Assembly: GCF_030519355.1 (NCBI RefSeq)
Contig: NZ_JAUMKC010000005.1
Span: 124,001-188,000, forward strand
Source of the DNA: Mucilaginibacter sp. L3T2-6
GTDB taxonomy: Bacteria; Bacteroidota; Bacteroidia; Sphingobacteriales; Sphingobacteriaceae
Length of the DNA stretch: 64,000 bases
Direction of reading: 5' to 3'
Both the position numbers and the translations under genes were made by a program. Under the pieces are notes generated by a model that saw nothing but the letters and a program-made list of their open reading frames with translations, was not told the DNA's origin and did not search any database. The first letter of the stretch is position 1, and every line of letters starts with the position of its first letter. Below, one piece after another: positions 1-7,826 of this stretch.

Positions 1-71
1 CAGGCTTCCAGCAGCACACCTGCCGAGAGGGTGCCTATGCCTAAAGCCTTTAGTGAGTCGCGTCTGTTCAT
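1..71 (-). CDS. Gluconate 2-dehydrogenase subunit 3 family protein, N-terminal fragment
   Basis: The reverse strand starts with ATG at 71 and runs off the left edge, so only about 23 residues are visible. They begin MNRRDSLKALGIGTLSAGV, a twin-arginine-like leader (RRDSLKALG) followed by a hydrophobic stretch. That leader, lying 14 bp downstream of a GMC oxidoreductase gene on the same strand, is typical of the small accessory subunit of Bacteroidota GMC/gluconate-type dehydrogenases. The subunit would help export or mature the flavoprotein. The family call rests on the leader and the neighbour only; the body of the protein is outside the window. Confidence 0.6.
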   Translation of the reverse strand, partial: MNRRDSLKALGIGTLSAGVLLEA

Positions 72-85
72 GTTATATAAATGAA

Positions 86-1828
86 TTAAACGTTGGTTTT
101 CTTACGTTGAGATAAAATATATTCTGCAGTACGCATGCTAAGCGCCAAAATGGTCCAGGTAGCGTTCTTATCGCCCTGCTGTACAAAGGGAGCAGCATCA
201 ACCACAAACAGGTTTTTACAATCATGCGCCTGGCAGTACTTGTTCAGCGCCGATTTTTTAGGGTCGTCGCCCATACGTACGGTACCTACTTCGTGAATGA
301 TCATGCCAGGTGCTTCCAAACCATAATTGGTTTCCTTACCCGCCGGCGGACCATAAATTGCGCCACCCATGTTGTGCATAATCTCCTGGAAGGTATCCTG
401 CATGTGCTTGGCCTGGTTTATCTCGTAGTCGCTCCATTTGTAGTGGAAACGCAATACCGGGATACCCCATTTATCAACCACGTTCGGGTCAATCTCGCAA
501 TAGTTATCGTACCGTGCAATGGCAGTACCGCGACCGGCCATACCGAAGCCTGTTCCGTAAAAACGGCGGTAGTCATCTTTCAAACTGGCGCCAAAGCCGC
601 CGGCTTCTTTCATCTTACCATCGCGGCCGGGTACTACGCCGTTCATGTTTTGTATACCGCCGCTAAAGCCGTAACCCGGCATGTGCAGGCCGCCGCCAAA
701 CTCGATATGGTAACCGCGCGGGAAGTTCAGTTTTTTGTTATCATATACCCACGGGCCATAAATGTGCACGCTGCCTACACCGTCTTCGTTATAGCGCTTG
801 CGGTCCATCAGTTCCGGAATCCATCCGCCAGCACTCGAGCCGGTAGAGTCATGTATATAATGGCCAACAACGCCACTGCTATTGGCAAGTCCGTTAGGAT
901 GCTGTGCAGATTTTGAATTGAGCAGCAAGCGTGCAGATTCCCCCGCGCTGGCGCCTAATATCACAATATTTGCTTTTACCTGGTATTCCTGCATATCGTC
1001 TTTACTAACATACGATACGCCGGTAGCAAGCCCGTTGTTATCAGTCAGTACCTCGCGCACCATGGCGTTTGGTATCAGCTTAAGATTACCTGTTTTAATG
1101 GCCGGGATAACCAAACATGAGGAAGAAGAGAAATCGCCGTACACTTTACAGCTGCGCCCGCATTGGCCGCAAAAGAAACATGCACCGCGGTCTTTGTTGC
1201 CCGGCAAAGCTTCGGTAAGTACCGAGCCACGGCCCGCAATTACTTTTACACCTGCTTTTGCCGCGCCCTTCTTAATATAAAGCTCGTTCAAGCGTGGTTT
1301 TGGCGGCGGAAGAAAAATACCATCCGGTTCATTTGGTAAACCTTCCACAGTACCGTAAACGCCGATCATCCGGTCAACTTTATCGTAAAACGGTTTTACG
1401 TCTTCATAGCTTATCGGCCAGTCATCAGTAAGGCCGTCAATATGATGCCCTTTAAAATCATCGGGCCCCATGCGTAACGAAATGCGGCCCCAGTGATTGG
1501 TCCGGCCGCCCATCATGCGCGAGCGAAACCAATGAAATTCGGTGTTGTCTTTGGTGGTATAGGGCTCGCCGTCAATTTCCCAGCCGCCATAGGCAGCGTC
1601 AAAATCGCCGAAATAGCGGGTCGTGCCTGCGCCCCTGCGTGGAGATTCATACGGCCATTTTAGCTGCATCGAATCTTTTGCCGGGTCGAAGTAAGGCCCC
1701 GCCTCCAGCATTAAAACTTTTAACCCGGCATGGGCCAGCACATATCCTGCCATGCCTCCTCCTGCGCCCGAGCCTACAACAATGGCATCGTACACGGTAG
1801 ATGATTTTTTTATTTGTATATCGTCCAT
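86..1828 (-). CDS. GMC family oxidoreductase (FAD-dependent sugar dehydrogenase)
   Basis: A 580-residue flavoprotein that probably oxidises a sugar or glycoside hydroxyl to a keto group. The FAD Rossmann motif GSGAGGG is at residues 19-25. The C-terminal GMC domain carries HEVGTVRMG and the NATWTILALSMR segment that closes the flavin site. A four-cysteine cluster (C217, C220, C223, C227; CxxCxxCxxxC spacing) resembles the one in gluconate-2-dehydrogenase-like GMC enzymes and could hold an Fe-S centre; that is inference. There is no signal peptide, so export with the Tat-bearing partner just downstream is plausible. It probably shares a transcript with the DUF1080 gene upstream, which fits a 3-keto-sugar pathway. 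Substrate unknown. Confidence 0.9.
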   Translation of the reverse strand: MDDIQIKKSSTVYDAIVVGSGAGGGMAGYVLAHAGLKVLMLEAGPYFDPAKDSMQLKWPYESPRRGAGTTRYFGDFDAAYGGWEIDGEPYTTKDNTEFHWFRSRMMGGRTNHWGRISLRMGPDDFKGHHIDGLTDDWPISYEDVKPFYDKVDRMIGVYGTVEGLPNEPDGIFLPPPKPRLNELYIKKGAAKAGVKVIAGRGSVLTEALPGNKDRGACFFCGQCGRSCKVYGDFSSSSCLVIPAIKTGNLKLIPNAMVREVLTDNNGLATGVSYVSKDDMQEYQVKANIVILGASAGESARLLLNSKSAQHPNGLANSSGVVGHYIHDSTGSSAGGWIPELMDRKRYNEDGVGSVHIYGPWVYDNKKLNFPRGYHIEFGGGLHMPGYGFSGGIQNMNGVVPGRDGKMKEAGGFGASLKDDYRRFYGTGFGMAGRGTAIARYDNYCEIDPNVVDKWGIPVLRFHYKWSDYEINQAKHMQDTFQEIMHNMGGAIYGPPAGKETNYGLEAPGMIIHEVGTVRMGDDPKKSALNKYCQAHDCKNLFVVDAAPFVQQGDKNATWTILALSMRTAEYILSQRKKTNV

Positions 1829-1834
1829 ATCTGG

Positions 1835-1907
1835 TTAGTCATTGGCCATTAGCCATTGGATTATTGGGTTAGCGTATTTTTACTAATGACCAATGACCAA
1901 TGACTAA
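1835..1907. repeat. Imperfect palindrome made of repeated words
   Basis: The arms 1835-1859 and 1883-1907 are inverted copies with 21 of 25 positions matching, and mismatches mostly compatible with G-U pairing. Each arm is built from short repeated words (CATTGG/CCAATGAC/TAATGAC). It lies between two co-directional genes, DUF1080 and the GMC oxidoreductase, so it would be transcribed as an internal hairpin. It has no U-tract typical of a terminator. Similar word palindromes with different words occur elsewhere in the window. Confidence 0.75.
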
Positions 1908-1917
1908 TGACAATCAA

Positions 1918-2574
1918 TTAAAGTTCTTTAATAGTAATATCTTTAAAGCAAACTACAGCCCCGTGGTCTTGCAGTGCGATGTGGCCTTTTGGATAGGCAG
2001 CAAAGCCTTTCCATGTTTTAAATTTGCTGTTGTTCAGCATTTCCTGCCACTCGGGGCTGCCGATCTTTACATTAATGGTTTGTTTGCCATTCATCCAGAA
2101 GGTGAGCTGGCCGTGATCTTTGCGGATTTTTATCTGGTTCCATTGTCCGGCCGGTTTGGCAGCTACCGAAGCCGCTTGCATATCATATAATGAACCTGCA
2201 AGGTGATTTGCTTTTTTATTATCCTCGGCGCCTTTATCGTCAAGCACCTGCATTTCAATACCGGTTAAATAAGTGGCGCCAAATGAAGGGTCTTCATGAA
2301 CACCGAAAATTATCCCGCTGTTACCGCCTTCAGCAATCTTCCATTTTAACGATAATTCATAGTTTTCGTACTCTTTGTCGGTAAGCAGATCGACCTGGTC
2401 TGGTGCTTTTGGGTCAAGCTGCAATGCACCGTCAACCACTTTCCATGCACCTGGGGTCGATTTTAAATAGCTGTGCCAGCCGTTGGTAGTTTTGCCGTCG
2501 AATAACTTTGTTTGAGCTTTAAGCGAGAAACTTACGGCAGAAAAGGCCAGGAGGCCTAACAGGATTTTTTTCAT
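1918..2574 (-). CDS. DUF1080 (3-keto-disaccharide hydrolase-like) secreted protein
   Basis: 218 residues when started at the ATG at 2574. That start gives a clean signal peptide (MKKILLGLLAFSAVSFSLKAQ), whereas the longer frame adds an unlikely basic extension. The mature part is a single DUF1080 domain with a concanavalin-like beta-sandwich pattern: KLFDGKTTNGWHSY, GNSGIIFGV and the WNQIKI segment. DUF1080 proteins are known or proposed to hydrolyse 3-keto-glycosides made by GMC dehydrogenases. The GMC gene 90 bp downstream on the same strand fits this. Likely periplasmic; exact substrate unknown. Confidence 0.88.
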   Translation of the reverse strand: MKKILLGLLAFSAVSFSLKAQTKLFDGKTTNGWHSYLKSTPGAWKVVDGALQLDPKAPDQVDLLTDKEYENYELSLKWKIAEGGNSGIIFGVHEDPSFGATYLTGIEMQVLDDKGAEDNKKANHLAGSLYDMQAASVAAKPAGQWNQIKIRKDHGQLTFWMNGKQTINVKIGSPEWQEMLNNSKFKTWKGFAAYPKGHIALQDHGAVVCFKDITIKEL

Positions 2575-2920
2575 TTTATTAGTTTGGTTTTGTTTGGGTG
2601 ATGTTTGCCTGAGTATAGCCAGTCGTTTAAATAAACGCATTACCCGAATAGCTATTACTACGGATAGTAAAAATAGAATAATTTCTTATGGATTAAAAAA
2701 ACCGTGGGAAGATTGTTACAGAAGGCCGGATCAGAAGGGTAATATTACCCGGAAACTCTAAGAAATACTCACGCCGCAGAATAGCGATGGTCTGGTTTCG
2801 AACTGCTTCCTCAAAAAAGCATTATTTCAGCTTTTCTGAAACGATACGAAAGCCAGGAGCTGGCTTAAAAAAGCGTTGCGATCTGAAACGGACAGGTTCA
2901 AAAACCTGTCAAATTATCAA
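2575..2920. other. Intergenic region with two perfect palindromes
   Basis: No gene is seen in this stretch. It is upstream of the DUF1080 gene and downstream of the glutaminyl cyclase gene. Two perfect inverted repeats stand out: a 14-bp palindrome GGGTAATATTACCC at 2737-2750, about 160 bp before the DUF1080 start, and an 8-bp-stem hairpin GACAGGTT/AACCTGTC at 2891-2910. The first could be an operator; there is no independent evidence of what binds it. Confidence 0.4.
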
Positions 2921-2944
2921 AAAAAAAGCCGCTGCGCGGCCTTT
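2921..2944 (-). terminator. Rho-independent terminator of the glutaminyl cyclase gene
   Basis: Read on the minus strand, a GC-only stem (GCCGC at 2928-2932 with GCGGC at 2936-2940, 3-nt loop) is followed by a run of Ts (As at 2919-2927 on the plus strand). It starts right after the stop codon at 2945-2947. The geometry is that of a strong intrinsic terminator. Confidence 0.8.
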
Positions 2945-4030
2945 TTACTTTTTCACAAAGCTTACCTGGAACAACTTATCCCATTTCTTCCCGGTTAAAA
3001 ATATGCGTTTGCCTGCCGGGTCGTAAGCTATGCCGTTCATTACCTCCGAGTTTTCGTTGCGTTTGTTTTCAGGATAAAGGTTGGTACAATCAATCCTTTG
3101 TAATACCGCGCCTGTTTTAGGGTCAATGGCGATGATGGTATTTGTTTTCCAGATGTTGGCATATATTTTACCATCGATGTATTCCAGCTCGTTAATTTCG
3201 TTTACTGCCCCTTTTTCGTCATAAACATCAATATGGCCGGTTTCCTTATAGGTGTTTTTATCAAGAAAATAGATTCGGTTGGTTTTATCATCAAAGCACA
3301 ACCGGTTACCGTCAAAGCACATGCCCCACCCTTCAATACCTACTTTATTTTCGAAGTTGCTCAGCAGCTTTAAACTGCTTTTGTCGTACACATAACCTAT
3401 TTTTTCGTGATAGGTTAACTGGATGATTTTGTCGCCTACAATAGATATCCCTTCCGCAAAAACCTTAGGGTCCACCATTGTTTTCTGTAACACTTTCCCG
3501 GTGCTCAGCTCTACCTTACGAAGGCTCGATTGGCCTGTAACCTCCTCATTTGGAGGCGGATCAAGATAGCCGCCTCCGCTTTCGTACAGGTAGCCATTTT
3601 CATAAACCAAACCCTCGGTAAAGCAGCTGGTATCATGCGGAAATACTTTTTCTATCTTAAAAGATAACTCTTCAGGGGCCTTAGCGGGCAGTAAAACAAT
3701 ATTAGTGGCTACATCCTGGTTTTTACCCTCTGCGTACACCTTAATATCTATTGTTTTTGGCCCTAATGACATGCCATCGGTTTTAACCGAAAACGCCGAA
3801 GAGTCTTTTTTTGCGCCTGCCCGTACCGAATCAATAAAATAAACAATTGAGTCGGGCTTAAGGCTGCCGTAATGCACGGCTATATCTACTTTATCTCCTG
3901 ATTTATAGGTCGTGCCGGCTTCGGGGCTTACGGTAATAACTTCTTGCTTTGTATTATTTTCCTTGCAGCTATTAAAAACGAATCCAAGTAAAATGGCTGC
4001 GGTTATTAAGGCGTTATATTTTAATTTCAT
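2945..4030 (-). CDS. Glutaminyl-peptide cyclotransferase (plant/bacterial type), lipoprotein
   Basis: 361 residues. It would convert N-terminal glutamine of peptides to pyroglutamate. The N-terminus is a lipoprotein signal with lipobox FNSC near residue 22, so the protein is anchored in a membrane facing the periplasm. Residues about 30-115 look like an Ig-like beta domain (EVITVSPEAGTTYKSGDKVDIAVHYGS). The rest carries the five-bladed propeller family signature HDTSCFTEGLVYENGYLYESGG, then GWGMCFDG, NELEYIDGKIYANIW and VMNGIAYDP. The fused Ig-like front is an addition to the catalytic propeller. The closely following yraN and dnaG genes lie upstream on the same strand. Confidence 0.88.
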   Translation of the reverse strand: MKLKYNALITAAILLGFVFNSCKENNTKQEVITVSPEAGTTYKSGDKVDIAVHYGSLKPDSIVYFIDSVRAGAKKDSSAFSVKTDGMSLGPKTIDIKVYAEGKNQDVATNIVLLPAKAPEELSFKIEKVFPHDTSCFTEGLVYENGYLYESGGGYLDPPPNEEVTGQSSLRKVELSTGKVLQKTMVDPKVFAEGISIVGDKIIQLTYHEKIGYVYDKSSLKLLSNFENKVGIEGWGMCFDGNRLCFDDKTNRIYFLDKNTYKETGHIDVYDEKGAVNEINELEYIDGKIYANIWKTNTIIAIDPKTGAVLQRIDCTNLYPENKRNENSEVMNGIAYDPAGKRIFLTGKKWDKLFQVSFVKK

Positions 4031-4040
4031 TAGGTATTCT

Positions 4041-4409
4041 TTAGTTGGCTGTTGGCCAAAACGCGTCTTCTATATGTTTTAGTATGTAGTTGTTATTCCT
4101 GTCAAACAATACCGAAATGATATCGAACCGCACCTCGCCCTGGTGGTTCATCAGGTAAAGATATTCGTCGGCTGCATCGGCAAGTAATCTTTGCTTTCGT
4201 ACGTCAACAAAATCTTCCGGTTCGCCAAAACCATTACCGGTGCGGGTTTTAACCTCGGCGAATATAATCATCTTGTCTTTATAAGCAATCAGGTCAACTT
4301 CCAGGCGGCCGTGTGTCCAGTTTTCATCTAAGATCTCATACCCTGCATTTTCCAGGTGGGCTTTTGCCAGGCTTTCACCCCGGCGGCCAAGGTCGAGGTG
4401 TGTTGCCAT
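4041..4409 (-). CDS. YraN/UPF0102 family endonuclease-like protein
   Basis: 122 residues, the usual length for the UPF0102 family of small restriction-endonuclease-fold proteins. The family pattern is present: GRRGESLAKAHLENAGYEIL near the N-terminus, then LEVDLIAY (acidic residue) and FAEVKTRTG (ExK motif), then DVRKQRLL. These are the expected metal-binding acidic and lysine residues of a PD-(D/E)xK fold. The biochemical role of the family is not settled. The ATG at 4409 overlaps the dnaG stop codon (TAATG), so translation is probably coupled to dnaG. Confidence 0.88.
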   Translation of the reverse strand: MATHLDLGRRGESLAKAHLENAGYEILDENWTHGRLEVDLIAYKDKMIIFAEVKTRTGNGFGEPEDFVDVRKQRLLADAADEYLYLMNHQGEVRFDIISVLFDRNNNYILKHIEDAFWPTAN

Positions 4410-6328
4410 TACTTCAAAATTACTGAACCCAAAAAATCCGAAATAGTTTTTTCAACCTTTTTCATGTGCATGTACTGGGTCATCAAAATTTCCTGGTCAG
4501 CCTCTGCGCTGGTGGTTTGCAGCTCTTTGCGCAGGCTTTCCAATATCTTACCAACTTTCTGTTTTTTGAGGTGAAAAATCGCCCCTAAAATGGTGGCTTT
4601 CATGTTCGCCTGCTCATCCGGCACCAATATTTTGTGCATCTCGTACCAGTTTTCGCTCAGCGTATATTTTGTGGCGATTTGGTTAACGGCTAAATCCACA
4701 ACTTCTTTGTCCGGGTAATGGATAAAATATTGCTCGTCGGGCAATACGCCATTTTCTACCTCTTTGCGGTAAATTTCCGCAAACTTTTTGGCGGCTGGAT
4801 ATTCAAACTCCACGTCGCTGAGCTCTGCTATCATAAACGGACCGATATAAGTGTCGGCAATTCCGTCCCAGGTAATCATCTTGTTGCCGTATAACAAAAG
4901 CAGCCGCACAATTTCTTTTTCCTGGCTGGCATCGTCTTTTTCAGTAATCAGCTCAGGCTCTGCCGGCATAACCTCATCAACCGGGGCCGGCTTTGAAGCT
5001 TGCTGCTGCGAGTCCTTTTTTAATTTGGCAGTCCGCATCTTGTTGAGCTCAGACAATAAAGCCCGCTCGTCAATCTGTAGCTGGTAGCTGCATTCCTTTA
5101 TAAATACCGATGCCTTTATCGAATCCGGTATTTTGGCGATGCTTTCAACAATCTCGCGTATTACGTCGGCCTTCCGTATCGGGTCGTTGCCCGCTTCTTT
5201 CAGAAGGATCTCTGTTTTATAAAGGATAAAATCTTTCCGGTTGTCCGCAATGTGCTTTTTAAACCCGGCGGTACCCACCAACCGCACGTATGAATCCGGA
5301 TCGTGCCCATCCGGAAAGAGCACCACTTTTACATTCAAGCCCTCTTCCAGGATCATATCCAAACCGCGCAACGAGGCCTTTATGCCTGCGGCATCGCCAT
5401 CATACAAAATGGTGATGTTTTTAGTAAAACGGCTGATGAGCTTGATCTGCTCTACGGTAAGCGAGGTACCCGACGAGGCCACTACATTTTCTATGCCCGC
5501 CTGGTGAACCGAAAGCACATCGGCATACCCTTCAACCAGGTAGCAATTATCTTCTTCGCGGATGGCCTTCTTGGCGAAATACAACCCATAAAGAACATTC
5601 GATTTATGGTAGATCTCCGACTCGGGGGAATTTACATATTTGGGTACGTTTTTATCAGTTTTTAAGGTACGCCCCCCAAAGGCGATCACCCTGCCGGTAA
5701 AGCTATGTATGGGAAACATTACGCGGCCCCTGTAACGGTCGTACATCGAGCCATTGTCGCGTTTTACCGAAAGACCGCTTTCCTCTAAGAATTGAGCTTG
5801 ATAACCATCTTTTAAGGCTTGCCCGGTAAACGCTTCCCATTGGTCGGGCGAGTAGCCCAACTCAAACTTTTTGATGGTTTCATTGCTGAAACCGCGCTCC
5901 TTAAAATAGCTCAGACCGATGTTCCGGCCTTCCTCGGTATCGAGCAAGCTTTCGTGGAAGAATTTGGCCGCATAACCGGTAACGATCATCAGGCTTTCGC
6001 GGCGGTTCTCCTCCTCTTTATTCTCGATGGTTTCTACCGTTTCCTCTACCTCGATTCCGTACTTTTTAGCGAGCCATTTTAGCGCTTCCGGGTAGCTGAA
6101 CTTCTCCAGCTCCATCAAGAAGGTAACAGCTGATCCGCCTTTTCCCGACGAAAAATCTTTAAAAATACCCTTGGCAGGCGAAACGGTAAATGAGGGGGTC
6201 CTTTCGTTGGCGAAAGGAGATAAACCCACATAGTTTGCGCCCCTTTTTTTTAATTGTACAAATTCACCTATCACCTCCACAATATCTGTGGCTTCCATAA
6301 TACGGTCGATAGTTGATTTAAGGATCAT
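4409..6328 (-). CDS. dnaG: DNA primase DnaG with a degenerate (zinc-less) N-terminal domain
   Basis: 639 residues; makes RNA primers at the replication fork. The order is the usual one: N-terminal CHC2-type domain (residues 1-100), RNA polymerase core with TOPRIM motifs (VEGYADVLS and the DGDAAG acidic cluster), then a C-terminal helicase-interaction region from about 440. Aligning residues 35-65 with canonical primases, the four zinc ligands are all replaced: Cys to S37, His to A40, Cys to D58, Cys to S61 (GLSPFANERTPSF and FKDFSSGKGG). The surrounding fold residues are kept, so the domain is present but cannot bind zinc in the standard way. I recall similar substitutions in other Bacteroidota primases; this was not checked. 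Confidence 0.95.
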   Translation of the reverse strand: MILKSTIDRIMEATDIVEVIGEFVQLKKRGANYVGLSPFANERTPSFTVSPAKGIFKDFSSGKGGSAVTFLMELEKFSYPEALKWLAKKYGIEVEETVETIENKEEENRRESLMIVTGYAAKFFHESLLDTEEGRNIGLSYFKERGFSNETIKKFELGYSPDQWEAFTGQALKDGYQAQFLEESGLSVKRDNGSMYDRYRGRVMFPIHSFTGRVIAFGGRTLKTDKNVPKYVNSPESEIYHKSNVLYGLYFAKKAIREEDNCYLVEGYADVLSVHQAGIENVVASSGTSLTVEQIKLISRFTKNITILYDGDAAGIKASLRGLDMILEEGLNVKVVLFPDGHDPDSYVRLVGTAGFKKHIADNRKDFILYKTEILLKEAGNDPIRKADVIREIVESIAKIPDSIKASVFIKECSYQLQIDERALLSELNKMRTAKLKKDSQQQASKPAPVDEVMPAEPELITEKDDASQEKEIVRLLLLYGNKMITWDGIADTYIGPFMIAELSDVEFEYPAAKKFAEIYRKEVENGVLPDEQYFIHYPDKEVVDLAVNQIATKYTLSENWYEMHKILVPDEQANMKATILGAIFHLKKQKVGKILESLRKELQTTSAEADQEILMTQYMHMKKVEKTISDFLGSVILK

Positions 6329-6490
6329 TAAAAAACGCTTTGATCGGGTGTAATCACAAAAGTAGCTTTTTCCGGTTTGCCCCGCGGCCCAATCGCCGAT
6401 TAAATATCAACAAAATAATGTTGATTTAAACGTTCCGCATCGCAGTATGCTATTGTATTTGCATTTCGTTAGCTTTAACTTTATGCAAAA

Positions 6491-6973
6491 ATGAAAAGAA
6501 ATATCAGCTCAACGATACTTGTTGCAGGCGTGGTTATCTGCGTTGTGGCATTAACTGCCGCTTCGAAGACAGGCAGCGATTTGCGTTCACAGTTAATTGG
6601 CGGGTGGCGGAATGTTTATGTTAAGGTAAGCATTCATGCAAAAGGTAAGCCGGATGCTGTTATGCAGGCCGACAGCAGCAACTGGGAAAAGCGCCTCGGC
6701 ATTAAGCCAATCCGCACGCACTTTTTAGAGGACGGTACCTACTATTCTGAATATTTTAATTTGAAGGACAATATTGTGCGGCGTCCGGAGGGCACGTGGT
6801 CATTAAAAGGCGATTCGCTTATTATGACTGAATTAAAACCAGATAAGTCGGTCTTGAAACTGCATTTAGCTATCACCGGCGATCACGCTGTCTTTCATGG
6901 CATGATTGACTTTGACGGGGAAGGCGTGGATAATGATGAGTATTTTGGCATACAGAAAAGTATAAATAAATAG
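6491..6973 (+). CDS. Secreted lipocalin-like hypothetical protein
   Basis: 160 residues. An N-terminal hydrophobic segment (residues 7-25) is a likely signal peptide. The mature part, LIGGWRNVYVKVSI...THFLEDGTYYSEYFNLKDN...EGTWSLKGDSLIMTE, has the G-W start and alternating strands of lipocalin-like domains (START of strand A: L.G.W; then F..DGTY; then GTW...GD.L). Such small Bacteroidota proteins have no assigned function. It is divergent from dnaG, with a 162-bp shared upstream region. Confidence 0.75.
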   Translation: MKRNISSTILVAGVVICVVALTAASKTGSDLRSQLIGGWRNVYVKVSIHAKGKPDAVMQADSSNWEKRLGIKPIRTHFLEDGTYYSEYFNLKDNIVRRPEGTWSLKGDSLIMTELKPDKSVLKLHLAITGDHAVFHGMIDFDGEGVDNDEYFGIQKSINK

Positions 6974-6987
6974 TGGTGCTTAAAAGC

Positions 6988-7140
6988 TGTCTAAAAATAT
7001 AAATATACGGGCTTTAGCTCCACCCAAACCCTCCCCTGAAGGGAGGGCTTAAAATATCCCTAAGCAAAAGTCTCCCCAACCGGGGGAGATTTAGAGGGGG
7101 CTAATATCCTGTAATAATTATTGGCAACAGTTTTTAGACA
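6988..7140. mobile_element. 153-bp MITE-like palindromic element, copy 1
   Basis: The element begins TGTCTAAAAA and ends with the inverse TTTTTAGACA. Inside are two GC-rich hairpins (CCCTCCCC/GGGAGGG type and CTCCCC/GGGGGAG type). A second copy, inverted and about 90% identical over its full length, lies at 25167-25318. Two copies sharing ends but not flanks, short length, terminal inverted repeats and no ORF all fit a non-autonomous transposable element (MITE). No clear target-site duplication is seen at this copy. It sits between the lipocalin-like gene and the GNAT gene. Confidence 0.75.
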
Positions 7141-7196
7141 TTTTCTTTATCCCGGCCGCTATTCTCATTTTCCACCGAATAAGCTATAATTGCACC

Positions 7197-7691
7197 ATGT
7201 ACACTATCCGGAAAGCAACTATAGCCGATGTTGAAAGCATCAGAACCATAGCCCACCAAACCTGGAGGCCTGCCTACAGCGAAATCTTATCTGCCGAACA
7301 GCTGGAGTTTATGCTTGCAGAAATTTATTCAGCAGATAAAATTGCGGCACAAATTAAGAATGATAGCCAAACCTACCTGTTGTTAATAGAAGACCAAAAG
7401 CCCGTTGCTTTTGCCGCGTATTCACCCCGTGCCGAAAATGCTGAAATATATAAGCTGCACAAGCTATACTGCCTGCCCGAAACACAAGGCAAGGGCTATG
7501 GTAAAGTATTGATAAACGAAGTAGCCGCCAAAACGCTCGAGGCAGACAAACACACCCTCGATCTCAATGTAAACCGCTACAACAAAGCGAAGAATTTTTA
7601 TGAAAAGATGGGCTTTGCAGTGGTTTGTGAAGAAGATGTCCCGATCGGAGATTACTGGATGAATGATTATGTGATGCGGAAGGAGTTATAG
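7197..7691 (+). CDS. GNAT family N-acetyltransferase
   Basis: 164 residues, one GNAT domain of the usual size. The protein starts MYTIRKATIADVESIRTIAHQTW, and the acetyl-CoA-binding motif A is in LYCLPETQGKGYGKVLINE (Q-x-x-G-x-G/A pattern). Motif B follows (LDLNVNRYNKAKNFYEKMGF). It would transfer an acetyl group to an amine on a small molecule or protein; the substrate cannot be read from the sequence. Cytoplasmic. It stands alone between repeat elements. Confidence 0.9.
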   Translation: MYTIRKATIADVESIRTIAHQTWRPAYSEILSAEQLEFMLAEIYSADKIAAQIKNDSQTYLLLIEDQKPVAFAAYSPRAENAEIYKLHKLYCLPETQGKGYGKVLINEVAAKTLEADKHTLDLNVNRYNKAKNFYEKMGFAVVCEEDVPIGDYWMNDYVMRKEL

Positions 7692-7749
7692 CTTAAACAT
7701 GAAAGCCTCGTTAAGATCTACGAAGTTTTTAAAACTTAAATCTGGATAA

Positions 7750-7790
7750 TTCAACATTCCAACCTTTCAACGTTCCAACCTTACAACAAC
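7750..7790. repeat. AC-rich word repeat (CAACATTCC/CAACGTTCC)
   Basis: Direct tandem words of the form TTCAAC-A/G-TTCCAACC occur just upstream of ispG. The same words occur in inverse orientation at 25123-25145 and in direct orientation at 25323-25360, on either side of the second MITE-like element. This is a single arm of the word-palindrome type seen at other sites. Confidence 0.5.
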
Positions 7791-7814
7791 TTAGTAACAA
7801 CCTAAACAATTTCG

Positions 7815-7822
7815 TATTTTTG
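7815..7822 (+). promoter_or_regulatory. Candidate -7 box (TATTTTTG) of ispG
   Basis: It matches the Bacteroidota TAnnTTTG -7 consensus exactly, but lies only 5 bp before the first ATG (7827). If used, transcription would start at or near the start codon and the message would be almost leaderless; the second ATG (7833) would then be a good alternative start. No clear TTG -33 element is seen. Confidence 0.45.
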
Positions 7823-7826
7823 CACT

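Noticed and set aside
224..916. A 230-codon open frame antisense to the GMC oxidoreductase gene
   Set aside because: Same reason: no motifs, entirely within a well supported coding region.
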